Origin: Teredinibacter haidensis
GTDB taxonomy: Bacteria > Pseudomonadota > Gammaproteobacteria > Pseudomonadales > Cellvibrionaceae
Assembly: GCF_014211975.1 (NCBI RefSeq)
Contig: NZ_CP060084.1
Location: 1,922,001-1,986,000 of the forward strand
Reading direction: 5' to 3'
Length of the DNA: 64,000 bases
This document shows positions 42,833 through 52,516 of this stretch, one piece after another. The translations under genes were made by a program, and so were the position numbers. The notes below the pieces were generated by a model, which saw only the letters and a list, made by a program, of their open reading frames with translations, had not been told where the DNA came from and ran no database searches. Every line of letters begins with the position of its first letter. Positions within the stretch are counted from its first letter, which is position 1.

Positions 42833-45535
42833 TTATTTTTTCGCAGCTTTTTTACTGGCTGGTTTTTTCTTTGCGGGCGCTTTTTTGGCTGTAGCGCGTT
42901 TTGGCGCTGCTTTTGCCGACACATCCCATTTTCCATTATTGTAAAACGCCTTCCAGCCGGTTGCCTTACCATCCACTTCCGACTGCACGTACTGCTCTTT
43001 GGTTTTGCGACTGTAGCGAACCAAAGTATCGATGCCATCCTCATCCTGCGCTGGAGCAGAAAACAAAAAGCGGTATTTTGGATCTATCTCGTCCTTGTGT
43101 GGCAGTAACTCCTTAACTCTTGGCGCGCGAGTTTCACGATTTTTCGGGAACTGGCTTGCGGCTAAAAATAGACCGCTCGCCCCATCTCGCAATACGTAAT
43201 GATCGTCGACCTTCTCGCAGATAAGCTCGGGCATATCCACCGGGTCCATCTTCGGTGGCGCCGCTTCGCCGCTTCGCAAAAGCTTACGGGTGTTTTTGCA
43301 GCTTTCACTGGTACACCCAAAATACTTCCCGAATCGACCGGATTTTAACTGCATATCCTTCCCGCACTTGTCACATTCGATAACCGGGCCGTCGTAGCCT
43401 TTAATTTTAAATGTGCCCTGCTCCACTTCGTAGCCACTGCAATCCGGATTGCGACCGCAGATATGTAGTTTACGTGTTTCGTCGAGTAAATAGCTGTCCA
43501 TTGCCGTATTACACAGCTTACATCGGCGTTTTTGCCTCAGCTGCTTGGATTCGGCCTCATCGTCGTCGTCCACGTTAACGGCTTCTTCACCAGCCACCAG
43601 GTTCATGGTGTTCTTACAGCGTTCTTTCGGCGGCAGCGCATAACCTGAGCAACCCAAAAACACCCCCGTACTTCCAGTGCGTATTTGCATTTTCCGACCG
43701 CAATTACCGCAGTCAATATTGGTTTCCACCGGCTCATTGCGACGCATACCTTCGTCACTGTTTTGGGCCTGTCCCAGCTTAACGGTGAAATCGCCATAAA
43801 ACTCGTCCAGCAGTACCAACCAGTCTTTTTTACCGTCCGCGACTTCATCCAGAGACTCTTCCATACTGGCCGTAAAACCATAATCCATCAGTTCGCTAAA
43901 ACTCTCGACCAAGCGCTCAGTTACGATATCGCCCATCTTGTTGGCGTAGAAGCGGCGATTCTCGACATGGACATAACCACGATCCTGGATAGTGGAAATA
44001 ATGGCAGCGTAGGTCGATGGGCGACCAATGCCGCGCTTTTCCAACTCTTTGACCAAGCTCGCCTCAGTAAAGCGAGCGGGTGGCTTGGTAAAATGCTGTT
44101 TGGGCAGCACTTCGTGTAATTTGAGCTGATCCCCAACTTTCACATCCGGCAGGATAGCGTCTTCTTCCTTCTTCGCAACCGCAGGCATAACCCTAGTAAA
44201 GCCATCAAAGCGAATGACACGGCCTCTCGCACGCAATTCGTAGTCACCCGCAGTTACCGCCACAGAACTGGAGGTAAACTCAGCAGGCGTCATCTGACAG
44301 GCGACAAACTGATTCCAGATCAGGGTGTACAGGCGTTCAGCATCACGTTCCATACCATTGAGCTGCACGGGACGCAGATTAACGTCGGACGGGCGAATGG
44401 CCTCGTGCGCTTCCTGAGCACCCTCTTTACTTGAGTATAGATTCGGCTTTTCGGGCAGATAACGATCCCCGTATTCCTGCTGAATAAAGTCCCTGCAGGA
44501 CGCAACGGCTTCCTGGCTCAGGTTTGTGGAGTCGGTACGCATGTAAGTGATGTAGCCAGCTTCATATAAGCGCTGTGCCATCATCATCGTTTTCTTCACC
44601 CCGTAACCTAGTCGCGTAGAAGCGGCCTGCTGTAGTGTTGAGGTTATAAACGGAGCATTGGGGCGCGATTTTGTCGGCTTGTCTTCGCGTTCAGTAACGC
44701 TGTAATTGGCAGCCTGCAAGGCGTTCGTGGCCGCCATGGCTTGCTCTTCACTTACCGGTTTGAAAGCACCGCCCTGGAATTTCCTAACTTCGTATTTGGC
44801 GCGTTCTCCACCTGTAGTATCAAGATTGGCTTTAACCTCCCAATACTCTTCAGGAATAAATGCACGAATTTCGCCTTCACGCTCACTGATCAAACGAACA
44901 GCAACAGATTGCACGCGACCCGCAGACAAGCCTCGAGCAATCTTCTCCCACAACAGTGGCGACACCATATATCCCACGACACGATCGAGGAATCGACGCG
45001 CCTGCTGGGCGTTTACGCGCGCCAAGTCCAGACGTCCAGGCTCTTTAAACGCGCCTTGAATAGCGCTTTTTGTAATTTCATTGAAAACAACGCGGCGATA
45101 ACGATCAGGATTGCCGCCAATAGACTCCTGTAAATGCCAGGCGATCGCTTCTCCTTCGCGATCGAGATCCGTTGCGAGAAAGATTTGGTCGGCATCTTCT
45201 GCCAGCCTTCTGAGCTCAGACACCACCTTTTCTTTATTCGGCAGAATTTCATATTGAGCCTGCCAATTATTATTCGGGTCAATACCCATGCGCTTAACCA
45301 GCTGCTCTTGCGCTTTGCTCTGCTTATGAATGGCTTTTTGCTCAGGCGACATCTTGCGTGTTAACGCCGCCTGTTTTGCCCTGGCTTTTGAATCTACGGG
45401 TGTCTTGGCTGAACCGCTGGTTGGCAGATCACGAATATGTCCCACACTCGACTTCACAATATATTGGTTGCCGAGGTACTTATTAATTGTTTTCGCCTTT
45501 GCAGGTGATTCCACAATGACCAGCGATTTACCCAT
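42833..45535 (-). CDS. topA: DNA topoisomerase I
   Basis: Type IA topoisomerase that relaxes negative supercoils behind transcription. The 900-residue protein has the TOPRIM start SLVIVESPAKAKTINKYLG, the catalytic Y331 with R333 in YITYMRTDSTNL, then three C-terminal four-cysteine zinc motifs (e.g. CGNCGRKMQ, CKLCNTAMD, CDKCGKDMQ), a further zinc-less ribbon domain, and a lysine/alanine-rich tail. All catalytic parts are intact. Confidence 0.97.
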   Translation of the reverse strand: MGKSLVIVESPAKAKTINKYLGNQYIVKSSVGHIRDLPTSGSAKTPVDSKARAKQAALTRKMSPEQKAIHKQSKAQEQLVKRMGIDPNNNWQAQYEILPNKEKVVSELRRLAEDADQIFLATDLDREGEAIAWHLQESIGGNPDRYRRVVFNEITKSAIQGAFKEPGRLDLARVNAQQARRFLDRVVGYMVSPLLWEKIARGLSAGRVQSVAVRLISEREGEIRAFIPEEYWEVKANLDTTGGERAKYEVRKFQGGAFKPVSEEQAMAATNALQAANYSVTEREDKPTKSRPNAPFITSTLQQAASTRLGYGVKKTMMMAQRLYEAGYITYMRTDSTNLSQEAVASCRDFIQQEYGDRYLPEKPNLYSSKEGAQEAHEAIRPSDVNLRPVQLNGMERDAERLYTLIWNQFVACQMTPAEFTSSSVAVTAGDYELRARGRVIRFDGFTRVMPAVAKKEEDAILPDVKVGDQLKLHEVLPKQHFTKPPARFTEASLVKELEKRGIGRPSTYAAIISTIQDRGYVHVENRRFYANKMGDIVTERLVESFSELMDYGFTASMEESLDEVADGKKDWLVLLDEFYGDFTVKLGQAQNSDEGMRRNEPVETNIDCGNCGRKMQIRTGSTGVFLGCSGYALPPKERCKNTMNLVAGEEAVNVDDDDEAESKQLRQKRRCKLCNTAMDSYLLDETRKLHICGRNPDCSGYEVEQGTFKIKGYDGPVIECDKCGKDMQLKSGRFGKYFGCTSESCKNTRKLLRSGEAAPPKMDPVDMPELICEKVDDHYVLRDGASGLFLAASQFPKNRETRAPRVKELLPHKDEIDPKYRFLFSAPAQDEDGIDTLVRYSRKTKEQYVQSEVDGKATGWKAFYNNGKWDVSAKAAPKRATAKKAPAKKKPASKKAAKK

Positions 45536-45701
45536 GAGAGCCTTCTACTTTTTAATGGTTAGATAAGTCTCGACGCATTTCGCGCCCTGTATTTCTATAG
45601 ACTTTTTACACTCAAATTCAACGAACTGACAAAGCTGCCAACAGCTAACGATGCGGTTATTTTTTCACCAATGGCGGCCACAAAGAATGCAAAGGAGCGC
45701 A

Positions 45702-45730
45702 TATATAAGTCCTCACCGTTATAAGGTCAA
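45702..45730 (-). promoter_or_regulatory. topA promoter
   Basis: TTGACC (45725-45730) and TATATA (45702-45707) with an exact 17-bp spacer reading toward topA, about 165 bp before its ATG. Confidence 0.65.
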
Positions 45731-45962
45731 GCAAAGTTTCACTGCAATTATTTGTTATAAACACCTAAACAGTTACTTTTCCACTTTAACTAAATAAGGT
45801 TAAAAACACTCTGCATCTAATTGTTTTGCAAAGATTTATGGGTATTTATACCATACATCTCTACAACTCAACCATAGCTGTATATCCTTTAAAGTGTCAA
45901 AAACCGACTAAAATAAAATATGTTACCTGCCGCTCAGTTTGAGGTTTTGAAATCACCATCCT
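45731..45962. other. AT-rich control region upstream of the 255-aa membrane protein gene
   Basis: No gene. A near-palindrome TATGGGTATTTATACCATA at 45838-45856 could be an operator. TTGTTT and TATTTA about 16 bp apart overlap it and could be a promoter toward the right. Confidence 0.35.
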
Positions 45963-46730
45963 ATGTCCAGTGTTAGCTTGCTTATAATTTTCGTCGTCAT
46001 CGCAATGTCATCGCTATTGGTTGTTAGCGCTGTAAATCAACGGCAAACCCGTACCCGGGTTATATCGCGCAAACTCGGGCAAATGAAACGCCGTGCAGAC
46101 GAGCTGGAAGAACTAGCCGTTACCGTAGATCGCTTGGTAAATTCTCCGGAAATTGCCCGCCATATCAATGATGAGGTGATCGATTTAATCACCACTATGA
46201 TACAACTAGACCCTACGAGCCAAACCCTACCGGTATTACGTTACAACGCTGAACAACTGGCCGAGGAAATGCGTAATCCTGCACGGCACCGCGAAATTTA
46301 CCGCCTGCAGGAAAGCGATGCCAATATTGCCAGAACGCTTTATCAATTAACCGATACGGGACGTATCCTTCGCCGTCGCCAAGCCGCGGGCAAGCTGGAA
46401 GTCGCTCAGATGGAGGCGTTTATAGGGGATCTCTCATGGACCCATCTGATGGTTGGAGTTGTCAGCCATACAATCCAAGGCCACAAATCAATGGCGCGTG
46501 GCGACGTGTTACGCGCCTACGCGTTTTACAAAAAAGCCCAGCAGGTCGCTCTGCAATCCAGTACCAACGATGATCGCCGCCACGCCTTAATCCGCGAGCT
46601 ATCTGAACTAATGAGTGGTCAACGCAAATTCCTTTCGCCCGTATTGATGCCCGAAACTGAATTCAACCCTCCCGCCGAGACCGACACTGCGAAAATGAAG
46701 GCGGAGGCCCTGGATCAATCCGCCATTTGA
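45963..46730 (+). CDS. Uncharacterised membrane-anchored protein next to topA (255 aa)
   Basis: One N-terminal membrane helix (LLIIFVVIAMSSLLVVSAV) followed by a basic turn and long charged helices with LGQMKRRADELEELAVTVDRL, likely coiled coil. A conserved unknown of similar place (PA3012, from memory) lies beside topA in Pseudomonas. No function can be given. Its last 16 bp overlap the end of the convergent next gene. Confidence 0.8.
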   Translation: MSSVSLLIIFVVIAMSSLLVVSAVNQRQTRTRVISRKLGQMKRRADELEELAVTVDRLVNSPEIARHINDEVIDLITTMIQLDPTSQTLPVLRYNAEQLAEEMRNPARHREIYRLQESDANIARTLYQLTDTGRILRRRQAAGKLEVAQMEAFIGDLSWTHLMVGVVSHTIQGHKSMARGDVLRAYAFYKKAQQVALQSSTNDDRRHALIRELSELMSGQRKFLSPVLMPETEFNPPAETDTAKMKAEALDQSAI

Positions 46731-47227
46731 GCCAGCCAGTTAAGCTCGTGTTCAATAAAGTTTAAACAAAGCTCTATAGAGTCCTGCCAGCGAGCTTCCC
46801 TGTGCCAACAGGCTTCCGTCCAATACAAGCTAACACTGTGCTCGGTAACCTCTACCGCACGAATCGGCGCAGGTAACATTTGCACCCATTCGCATAATTC
46901 ACGCTGTTTACCCTCTGCAACTCTATTCCGACCGACCCAATCCCAGTCTGCAACAAAGTTAAGCTCATGCTCAAAACTCTGACGGGCCAGCATCCAGGGG
47001 CGAAGCTTGTCTTTATGGCTGGTTGTTTCTACAGCATGGCTATAGACGCATAGCTGACGAGGTTCGCCCGAAACAGGGTTGGAACTCAGCTTCACACGTA
47101 ACTGACGCGTTGCTGCCAGCTCTCGCAAGCGCGCCACACGACGCTGCCTGCGGCTCGGCTGAATCATCATAATGGGGCCAACGACCATGACCACAACCAA
47201 GCAAAACGCAATAATGGTAGCCCACAT
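46715..47227 (-). CDS. Uncharacterised membrane-anchored protein (170 aa)
   Basis: One N-terminal hydrophobic helix (IIAFCLVVVMVVGPIMMI), a basic RRQRRVARLRELAATRQLRV stretch just inside, then a domain rich in Trp and His. The order (helix, basic arm, small domain) suggests a cytoplasm-facing anchored protein. Unknown family. It converges on the 255-aa gene and overlaps it by 16 bp, and is divergent from the stress-protein gene. Confidence 0.75.
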   Translation of the reverse strand: MWATIIAFCLVVVMVVGPIMMIQPSRRQRRVARLRELAATRQLRVKLSSNPVSGEPRQLCVYSHAVETTSHKDKLRPWMLARQSFEHELNFVADWDWVGRNRVAEGKQRELCEWVQMLPAPIRAVEVTEHSVSLYWTEACWHREARWQDSIELCLNFIEHELNWLAQMAD

Positions 47228-47259
47228 ACGATTATCTCTCCCCTCTATTTATTCGGCGT

Positions 47260-47265
47260 TATAAT
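47260..47265 (+). promoter_or_regulatory. Candidate -10 for the universal stress protein gene
   Basis: TATAAT about 60 bp before the ATG. No good -35, so other factors or sigma types may apply. Confidence 0.35.
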
Positions 47266-47325
47266 CTATACATACGAACGACGTAGTTTGCATGCATTGA
47301 TTAACATGTGTCAAAAGGAGGCAAC

Positions 47326-47754
47326 ATGAACGAATACAAACATATACTGGTTGGACTCGATTTATCTAATGACTGCACACGTATCCTTGATAAGGCGGGT
47401 GATATTGCCCGAGCCTTTGGAGCCGATATTAGCATTGCCCATGTCGTGGAACCGCTGGCATTTGCTTATGGTGGCGATGTTCCTATCGATCTCACGGAAG
47501 CTCAGTCCGTAATGGAGCAGCAGGCAAAAACGCGACTTGCAAAGATTGTCGATGAAGTACAGGTCGCTCCTCAGGAACAATACGTACGTGTCGGACAGGC
47601 GTCATCTGAGCTTCACCGGATCGCAGAAGATAACGGTATAGATCTTATCGTGGTTGGTAGCCACGGTCGTCACGGATTGGCTTTGCTGTTCGGCTCAATC
47701 ACCAAAGGAGTTGTGCAAAACGCAAAATGCGATGTACTGGCAGTTCGCGTTTAA
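47326..47754 (+). CDS. Universal stress protein, UspA family
   Basis: A 142-residue cytoplasmic protein with the Usp fold: YKHILVGLDLSND at the start and the nucleotide-type motif VVGSHGRHGLALLFGSITKG near the end. UspA proteins help survival in starvation and stress, by unclear means. AAGGAGG five bases before the ATG at 47326 fixes the start. Stop is 6 bp from the convergent uup stop. Confidence 0.95.
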   Translation: MNEYKHILVGLDLSNDCTRILDKAGDIARAFGADISIAHVVEPLAFAYGGDVPIDLTEAQSVMEQQAKTRLAKIVDEVQVAPQEQYVRVGQASSELHRIAEDNGIDLIVVGSHGRHGLALLFGSITKGVVQNAKCDVLAVRV

Positions 47755-47760
47755 TCGCAG

Positions 47761-49656
47761 TTAGTCGCGCATAGACTCCAACTCTTCCCATCGCTCATAG
47801 CGGGAGGCAAGCTTTGCCTCTAAAACCGATAACTTATCCATAATCCCATTCACCAATGCCTTCTCCTGCGAGTAGAAATCTGGTGAAGACATTTGCTGCT
47901 GCATCTCGTCCAGCTCTTTTTCCAGTGCTTCAAGCTCTGCGGGAAGGCCATCCAGCTCACGCTGCAATTTGTAGCTGAGTTTTTTCGCAGCAACGGTACT
48001 CACAGGCGCAACGCTCTCTTGCAGCTGTTCTTTTGCGGTAACGGCCTGGGTGGAAGTGCCCTCGTTGGGCCACACTCCGCCCTGACGAATCCAGTCCTCG
48101 TAACCTCCTACATACTCTTTAACCACGCCGCGACCTTCAAAGGCGATTGTGCTAGTAACGACGTTATTAAGAAACTCCCTGTCATGGCTCACCAGTAACA
48201 GGGTTCCACTGTAATCCACCAGGATGGTTTCCAGTAACTCCAGCGTTTCTGCATCGAGATCGTTAGTGGGTTCGTCCATCACCAACAAATTGCTGGGCTT
48301 GCTAAACAACTTGGCAAGCAATATACGATTACGTTCGCCTCCAGAGAGGGTCTTGATCGGTGTTCTCGCTCGTTCCCCCGTAAAAAGAAAGTCCTGTAAA
48401 TAGGACATAATATGCCGTGGCCGACCATTGACCTCAATGGTATCGGCACCCTCACTGATATTGTCGATCGCACTTTTCCCCAGGTCGAGCTGATCCCGCA
48501 TCTGGTCAAAATAGGCAACACTCAGCTTGGTACCCAGGCGCACATTGCCCTGCTGGGGCACCAAGTCCCCCAGAATCAATTTTAACAGCGTACTTTTGCC
48601 AATACCGTTCGGGCCGATCAAACCGATCTTATCTCCCCGAATAATTGTGCTGGTAAAGGCATTAATGATGGGTTTATCCTGCCAGGCAAAGCTAATATTG
48701 TTTAACTCAGCCACCAGTTTGCCCGACGCAATATCCGACCCGTGTTCAATACGGGCATTACTTAGCTGCTCCCGCCTTAAGCCTCTGTCATTGCGCATCT
48801 TTTCCAAGGCGCGTACACGGCCTTCGTTGCGCGTTCTTCGAGCTTTAATTCCCTGACGGATCCAAACTTCCTCCTGGGCCAACTTCTTATCGAAAAGTGC
48901 GTTTTGCTTTTCTTCTGCATCTAACTGCTGTTGCTTAAACTCCAAAAACCCATCGTAATCACCGCTCCATAAACGCAGAATACCGCGATCCAATTCACCT
49001 ACCTTATTGGCCACAGCACGCAAAAACGCCCGGTCATGGGTAATAAACACTAGAGCCCCAGAAAAGCTCTGCAGCTGTTGCTCCAGCCATTGAATAGCCG
49101 CAATATCCAGGTGGTTGGTTGGCTCATCTAACAGCAGCACATCGGGCTCGATAACCAGCGCCTGCGCCAGCGCTGCACGCCTGCGCCAGCCACCAGAGAG
49201 CTGATTCATACGCTGCTCTCCATCCAGTTCCAAACGCGTTAGTACCTGCTCAATCCGGGTTTGAATACTCCAGCCATCGGCCGCTTCAATTCTTTGTTGT
49301 ACCCTTGCCATTTGCTGAAGATCAGCACCATTGCCCTGTGCTACCAATGAATCAAACTCTTTGAGATCTGCGCCCAGAGCAGGCAAGCCAGCAGCCACAA
49401 AGTCGTATACGCGCGTTTCATCAGCGGGAGGTAGCTCCTGGGGAAGACTCGCAACCCGAACACCATCATCCAGCCAGCGACTGCCGGAATCCAGATCGAC
49501 AATACCTTCCACACACTTTAATAGGGTCGATTTGCCTACCCCATTACGGCCGATAATACACAAGCGTTCGCCCGGATCGAGCTGAAGCATTAAGTTGTCG
49601 AACAGGATCTGTTCACCGTAGTGGAGATGGGCGTTTTCAATTTTACAAAGGGGCAT
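47761..49656 (-). CDS. uup: ABC-F family ATPase Uup
   Basis: Duplicated cytosolic ABC ATPase without membrane segments, of 631 residues. First Walker A GRNGVGKSTLLKC and signature LSGGWRRRAALAQAL; linker of about 80 charged residues; second Walker A GPNGIGKSTLLKL and signature LSGGERNRILLAKL. A C-terminal coiled coil (LSYKLQRELDGLPAELEAL) marks Uup among ABC-F proteins. Works on ribosomes or DNA; in E. coli it limits transposon excision. Confidence 0.93.
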   Translation of the reverse strand: MPLCKIENAHLHYGEQILFDNLMLQLDPGERLCIIGRNGVGKSTLLKCVEGIVDLDSGSRWLDDGVRVASLPQELPPADETRVYDFVAAGLPALGADLKEFDSLVAQGNGADLQQMARVQQRIEAADGWSIQTRIEQVLTRLELDGEQRMNQLSGGWRRRAALAQALVIEPDVLLLDEPTNHLDIAAIQWLEQQLQSFSGALVFITHDRAFLRAVANKVGELDRGILRLWSGDYDGFLEFKQQQLDAEEKQNALFDKKLAQEEVWIRQGIKARRTRNEGRVRALEKMRNDRGLRREQLSNARIEHGSDIASGKLVAELNNISFAWQDKPIINAFTSTIIRGDKIGLIGPNGIGKSTLLKLILGDLVPQQGNVRLGTKLSVAYFDQMRDQLDLGKSAIDNISEGADTIEVNGRPRHIMSYLQDFLFTGERARTPIKTLSGGERNRILLAKLFSKPSNLLVMDEPTNDLDAETLELLETILVDYSGTLLLVSHDREFLNNVVTSTIAFEGRGVVKEYVGGYEDWIRQGGVWPNEGTSTQAVTAKEQLQESVAPVSTVAAKKLSYKLQRELDGLPAELEALEKELDEMQQQMSSPDFYSQEKALVNGIMDKLSVLEAKLASRYERWEELESMRD

Positions 49657-49817
49657 GAATTTCTCGATGATGTGTAACTAGAAAGGCTAAGCCTCGCCAG
49701 CTTATTTCAAATTAACAGTAGCGGGGGCGCATTTTATCTACAACACTTAGTAATAAGCTATCCGAATAAAACAATTTCTGGTTAAATAAAAACCAGTTTT
49801 GAGAATTTGAGTTAAAG

Positions 49818-51818
49818 ATGTCTAAAACGTTGTGCGGCAGAATAATCCTTTTCCCGTCTTGGTGTGTGCTTTTCATTAGCATTTTCACCTTCTCCCCAAG
49901 CTTTGGCCTGGCCGATAAAACCACCATCACCTCGAGCACAGATAAGCCCAAACCTGTATCTCTGGAAAAACAGCGCTACCACTACGAAATGGCGAAAGGC
50001 GCTCTCAACAAGGGCGAATGGCAAACCTTTGAAGAGCACTACGCCGTATTGGGAGACTATGCACTGGTACCCTACCTGGATTACTCCTTTCTCAAGTACC
50101 ATCTCCACCAGTTGCAACTGGACAAAATCGACTTATTTTTGCTGACACACAAAGAGTCTTTTCTGGAGACCCGGCTCCGTACACAACTGCTGGGCACTCT
50201 GGCCGTTAAAAAGCGCTGGAACGACTACCTGCACTACTACGAAGTCACTGCGTCCACCAAAGAGCTCAACTGCTACTGGCTGTATGCGCGCGTACATGAA
50301 AATGACGCGACGGCACTCGCAGATGTCGCAGAGCTCTGGCAACAAGGCCTCTCCCATCCCAAAGCTTGTGACCTAGCATTTAACCGCTGGCGCCGCAGCG
50401 GTGGTTTAACTCCGGAAATTGCCTGGAACCGCTTCCATAACGCCATGAAGGCCGGCAATCGCAGCCTGGCCCGCTACATCACCGGTTTTATGAAAGACGA
50501 CGATACTCGCTATGCGGAGCTGTATCAGCGTGTCCATAGTTACCCTAGCACCATTCGCCAGCAGCGAAAGTTTTCGGAACAGTCGCTGCGCATGCAGCAG
50601 ATTATCGCCCACGGCATAAAACGCTATGCCCGTAAAAACCCAAAAGACGCCCACAAATTCTGGGAGCTGTACGAAGCGCAACAGCTTTTCCCGGAGGATC
50701 TCAGCACCGACGCCAAACTCTATATCGCTACCCGGCTGATCCGCGAAGGAGAAACCGCCCTCGCCGAAAACATTATGAATCACTCCCATGAACTGCGCGA
50801 AAACAATGTAGTTGAAGCAATGATTCGCCAAGCATTGAAAACGGAAGACTGGGAAAGGGTTCTGTACTGGGTTAACAATCTCGAGCCAAAAAAACAGGAA
50901 CACGATCGCTGGCGATACTGGCGCGCTCGGGCGATGGTCGAACTCGATCATTTTGATAAACGCTATGGCAGCCCCGAGCAAATATACATATCCTTGGCGA
51001 GCAAGCGCAGTTTCTATGGTTTTCTCGCAGCAGACCATATCGGTCGCAACTACTCTCTGCGCCACCTACCCGCAGAGCTCAGCCCAAGCTCACTGCAGGC
51101 TGTGGAATCCCTCCCCGGTTTACGTCGAGCCAAAGAACTGTGGCTAAAAGGCAATTTGGGTGAAGCTCAGGCCGAATGGATTTTCACAACCAAGATTATG
51201 GAATCAGACAATCTTCTCGCTGCAGGTGAGCTGGCCAGACGCTGGGGCTGGTACAACAAGGGTATACACGCCATGATCTCAGGCAACCTCTGGGATCATC
51301 TGACCATTCGCTTCCCCCTAGCTTACGAAGAAGAGGTTTACCAAACCTCTGATACCACAAAGGTTTCGCCGGAGCTGCTCTACGCCATTGCCCGCCAGGA
51401 AAGCGCTTTTAAGGAGAAGGCACACTCCTCTGCCGGAGCCATGGGCCTTATGCAGTTAATGCCCGCCACCGCCAGCAGCACTGCACGGCGCAATGGGATC
51501 AAGCACAGCAAACAGGATCTCTACAAACCCGAGCACAACATCCAGCTCGGCGGCCTTTACCTAAATCAGTTGCTGGAGCAGTACAACGGCAACCGAATAC
51601 TCGCCGCCGCCGCCTACAACGCCGGGCCACATAGGGTGAATCGCTGGGTAAGCAAAAACCCGCAGGATGTACCCTACGATATCTGGATAGAAACTATCCC
51701 CTTTAAGGAAACCCGAGGCTATGTTCAGAACGTACTGGCATTTTCGGTAATCTACGGATACAGGCTTGGACAGCCACGCAATATGGTCAGCGAACTTGAG
51801 GCCAATAGCCGTCTATAA
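49818..51818 (+). CDS. slt: Soluble lytic murein transglycosylase
   Basis: Periplasmic enzyme that cleaves peptidoglycan to anhydro-muropeptides. The 666-residue protein has an N-terminal signal (LFISIFTFSPSFGLA), a long superhelical alpha ring, and a C-terminal lysozyme-like domain with catalytic Glu at about 528 in IARQESAF, then SSAGAMGLMQLMPATA and AAYNAGPHRVNRW. Its products are substrates for the NagZ recycling enzyme encoded in this window. Confidence 0.95.
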   Translation: MSKTLCGRIILFPSWCVLFISIFTFSPSFGLADKTTITSSTDKPKPVSLEKQRYHYEMAKGALNKGEWQTFEEHYAVLGDYALVPYLDYSFLKYHLHQLQLDKIDLFLLTHKESFLETRLRTQLLGTLAVKKRWNDYLHYYEVTASTKELNCYWLYARVHENDATALADVAELWQQGLSHPKACDLAFNRWRRSGGLTPEIAWNRFHNAMKAGNRSLARYITGFMKDDDTRYAELYQRVHSYPSTIRQQRKFSEQSLRMQQIIAHGIKRYARKNPKDAHKFWELYEAQQLFPEDLSTDAKLYIATRLIREGETALAENIMNHSHELRENNVVEAMIRQALKTEDWERVLYWVNNLEPKKQEHDRWRYWRARAMVELDHFDKRYGSPEQIYISLASKRSFYGFLAADHIGRNYSLRHLPAELSPSSLQAVESLPGLRRAKELWLKGNLGEAQAEWIFTTKIMESDNLLAAGELARRWGWYNKGIHAMISGNLWDHLTIRFPLAYEEEVYQTSDTTKVSPELLYAIARQESAFKEKAHSSAGAMGLMQLMPATASSTARRNGIKHSKQDLYKPEHNIQLGGLYLNQLLEQYNGNRILAAAAYNAGPHRVNRWVSKNPQDVPYDIWIETIPFKETRGYVQNVLAFSVIYGYRLGQPRNMVSELEANSRL

Positions 51819-51880
51819 ACTTTATGATACCCACCTTATCTCAGGCCGTGATTTTTTGTTCGCGCCCTTAAAACTCTTCT

Positions 51881-52516
51881 ATGCTTAAAGAATCTTTGAA
51901 CCCTATCGAGATAACCTCAGGCTGGAACATGACGCAAGTGGAAGAAACAGCCCCCCACCCGAACGAGATGGGAGCGGCGTGGTCTCATATGCAGGAAACC
52001 ATCAATATGCTCTATCTGGCGGTATGTCAGATAGAGGCAACCATGGTGGACTCCAACAAGTCTGTGGATACACTTACCCATTCGTTCACCGAGCTGGCCA
52101 CCCATACGGGTGAAGTCAGTGAGCAAATCCAGAAGCTGCAAAAGCCCGATGAATTCGATGCGTTCAAAGCCGATCTGGCCGCAACAGCCAGTGATATGCA
52201 GTTCAATATCAAGGCGTCCATCCAGGCCTTTCAGTTTTACGACCGTATCTGCCAGCGTCTTGACCATGTTGCCCGCAGCCTTGAAAAAGTATCCAATTTA
52301 TTGAATGAGGAAGACCAGGCATTTAAACCCGAAGAATGGCGGCGATTACAGGAGGGCATTAAGGGCAGCTACACCATGGAAGCGGAACGAATTATGTTTG
52401 AATTTATTATGCGCGGCGGTAGTGTTAAGGAAGCCTTACAAATTTATCACCACCACTTCGAGAAAGAAAAAGACTCGTCGACAGATATCGATAACGACGA
52501 AATCGAATTATTCTGA
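51881..52516 (+). CDS. Uncharacterised helical protein (211 aa)
   Basis: Soluble, acidic, nearly all-helical protein. MGAAWSHMQETINMLYLAVCQIEATM and AFQFYDRICQRLDHVARSLEKVSNLL resemble helices of chemotaxis phosphatase-type or signalling four-helix bundles, but no named family can be assigned. The start is uncertain: an ATG 16 codons on (51929) is possible. It lies 62 bp after slt and overlaps the convergent murB end by 9 bp. Confidence 0.75.
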   Translation: MLKESLNPIEITSGWNMTQVEETAPHPNEMGAAWSHMQETINMLYLAVCQIEATMVDSNKSVDTLTHSFTELATHTGEVSEQIQKLQKPDEFDAFKADLAATASDMQFNIKASIQAFQFYDRICQRLDHVARSLEKVSNLLNEEDQAFKPEEWRRLQEGIKGSYTMEAERIMFEFIMRGGSVKEALQIYHHHFEKEKDSSTDIDNDEIELF

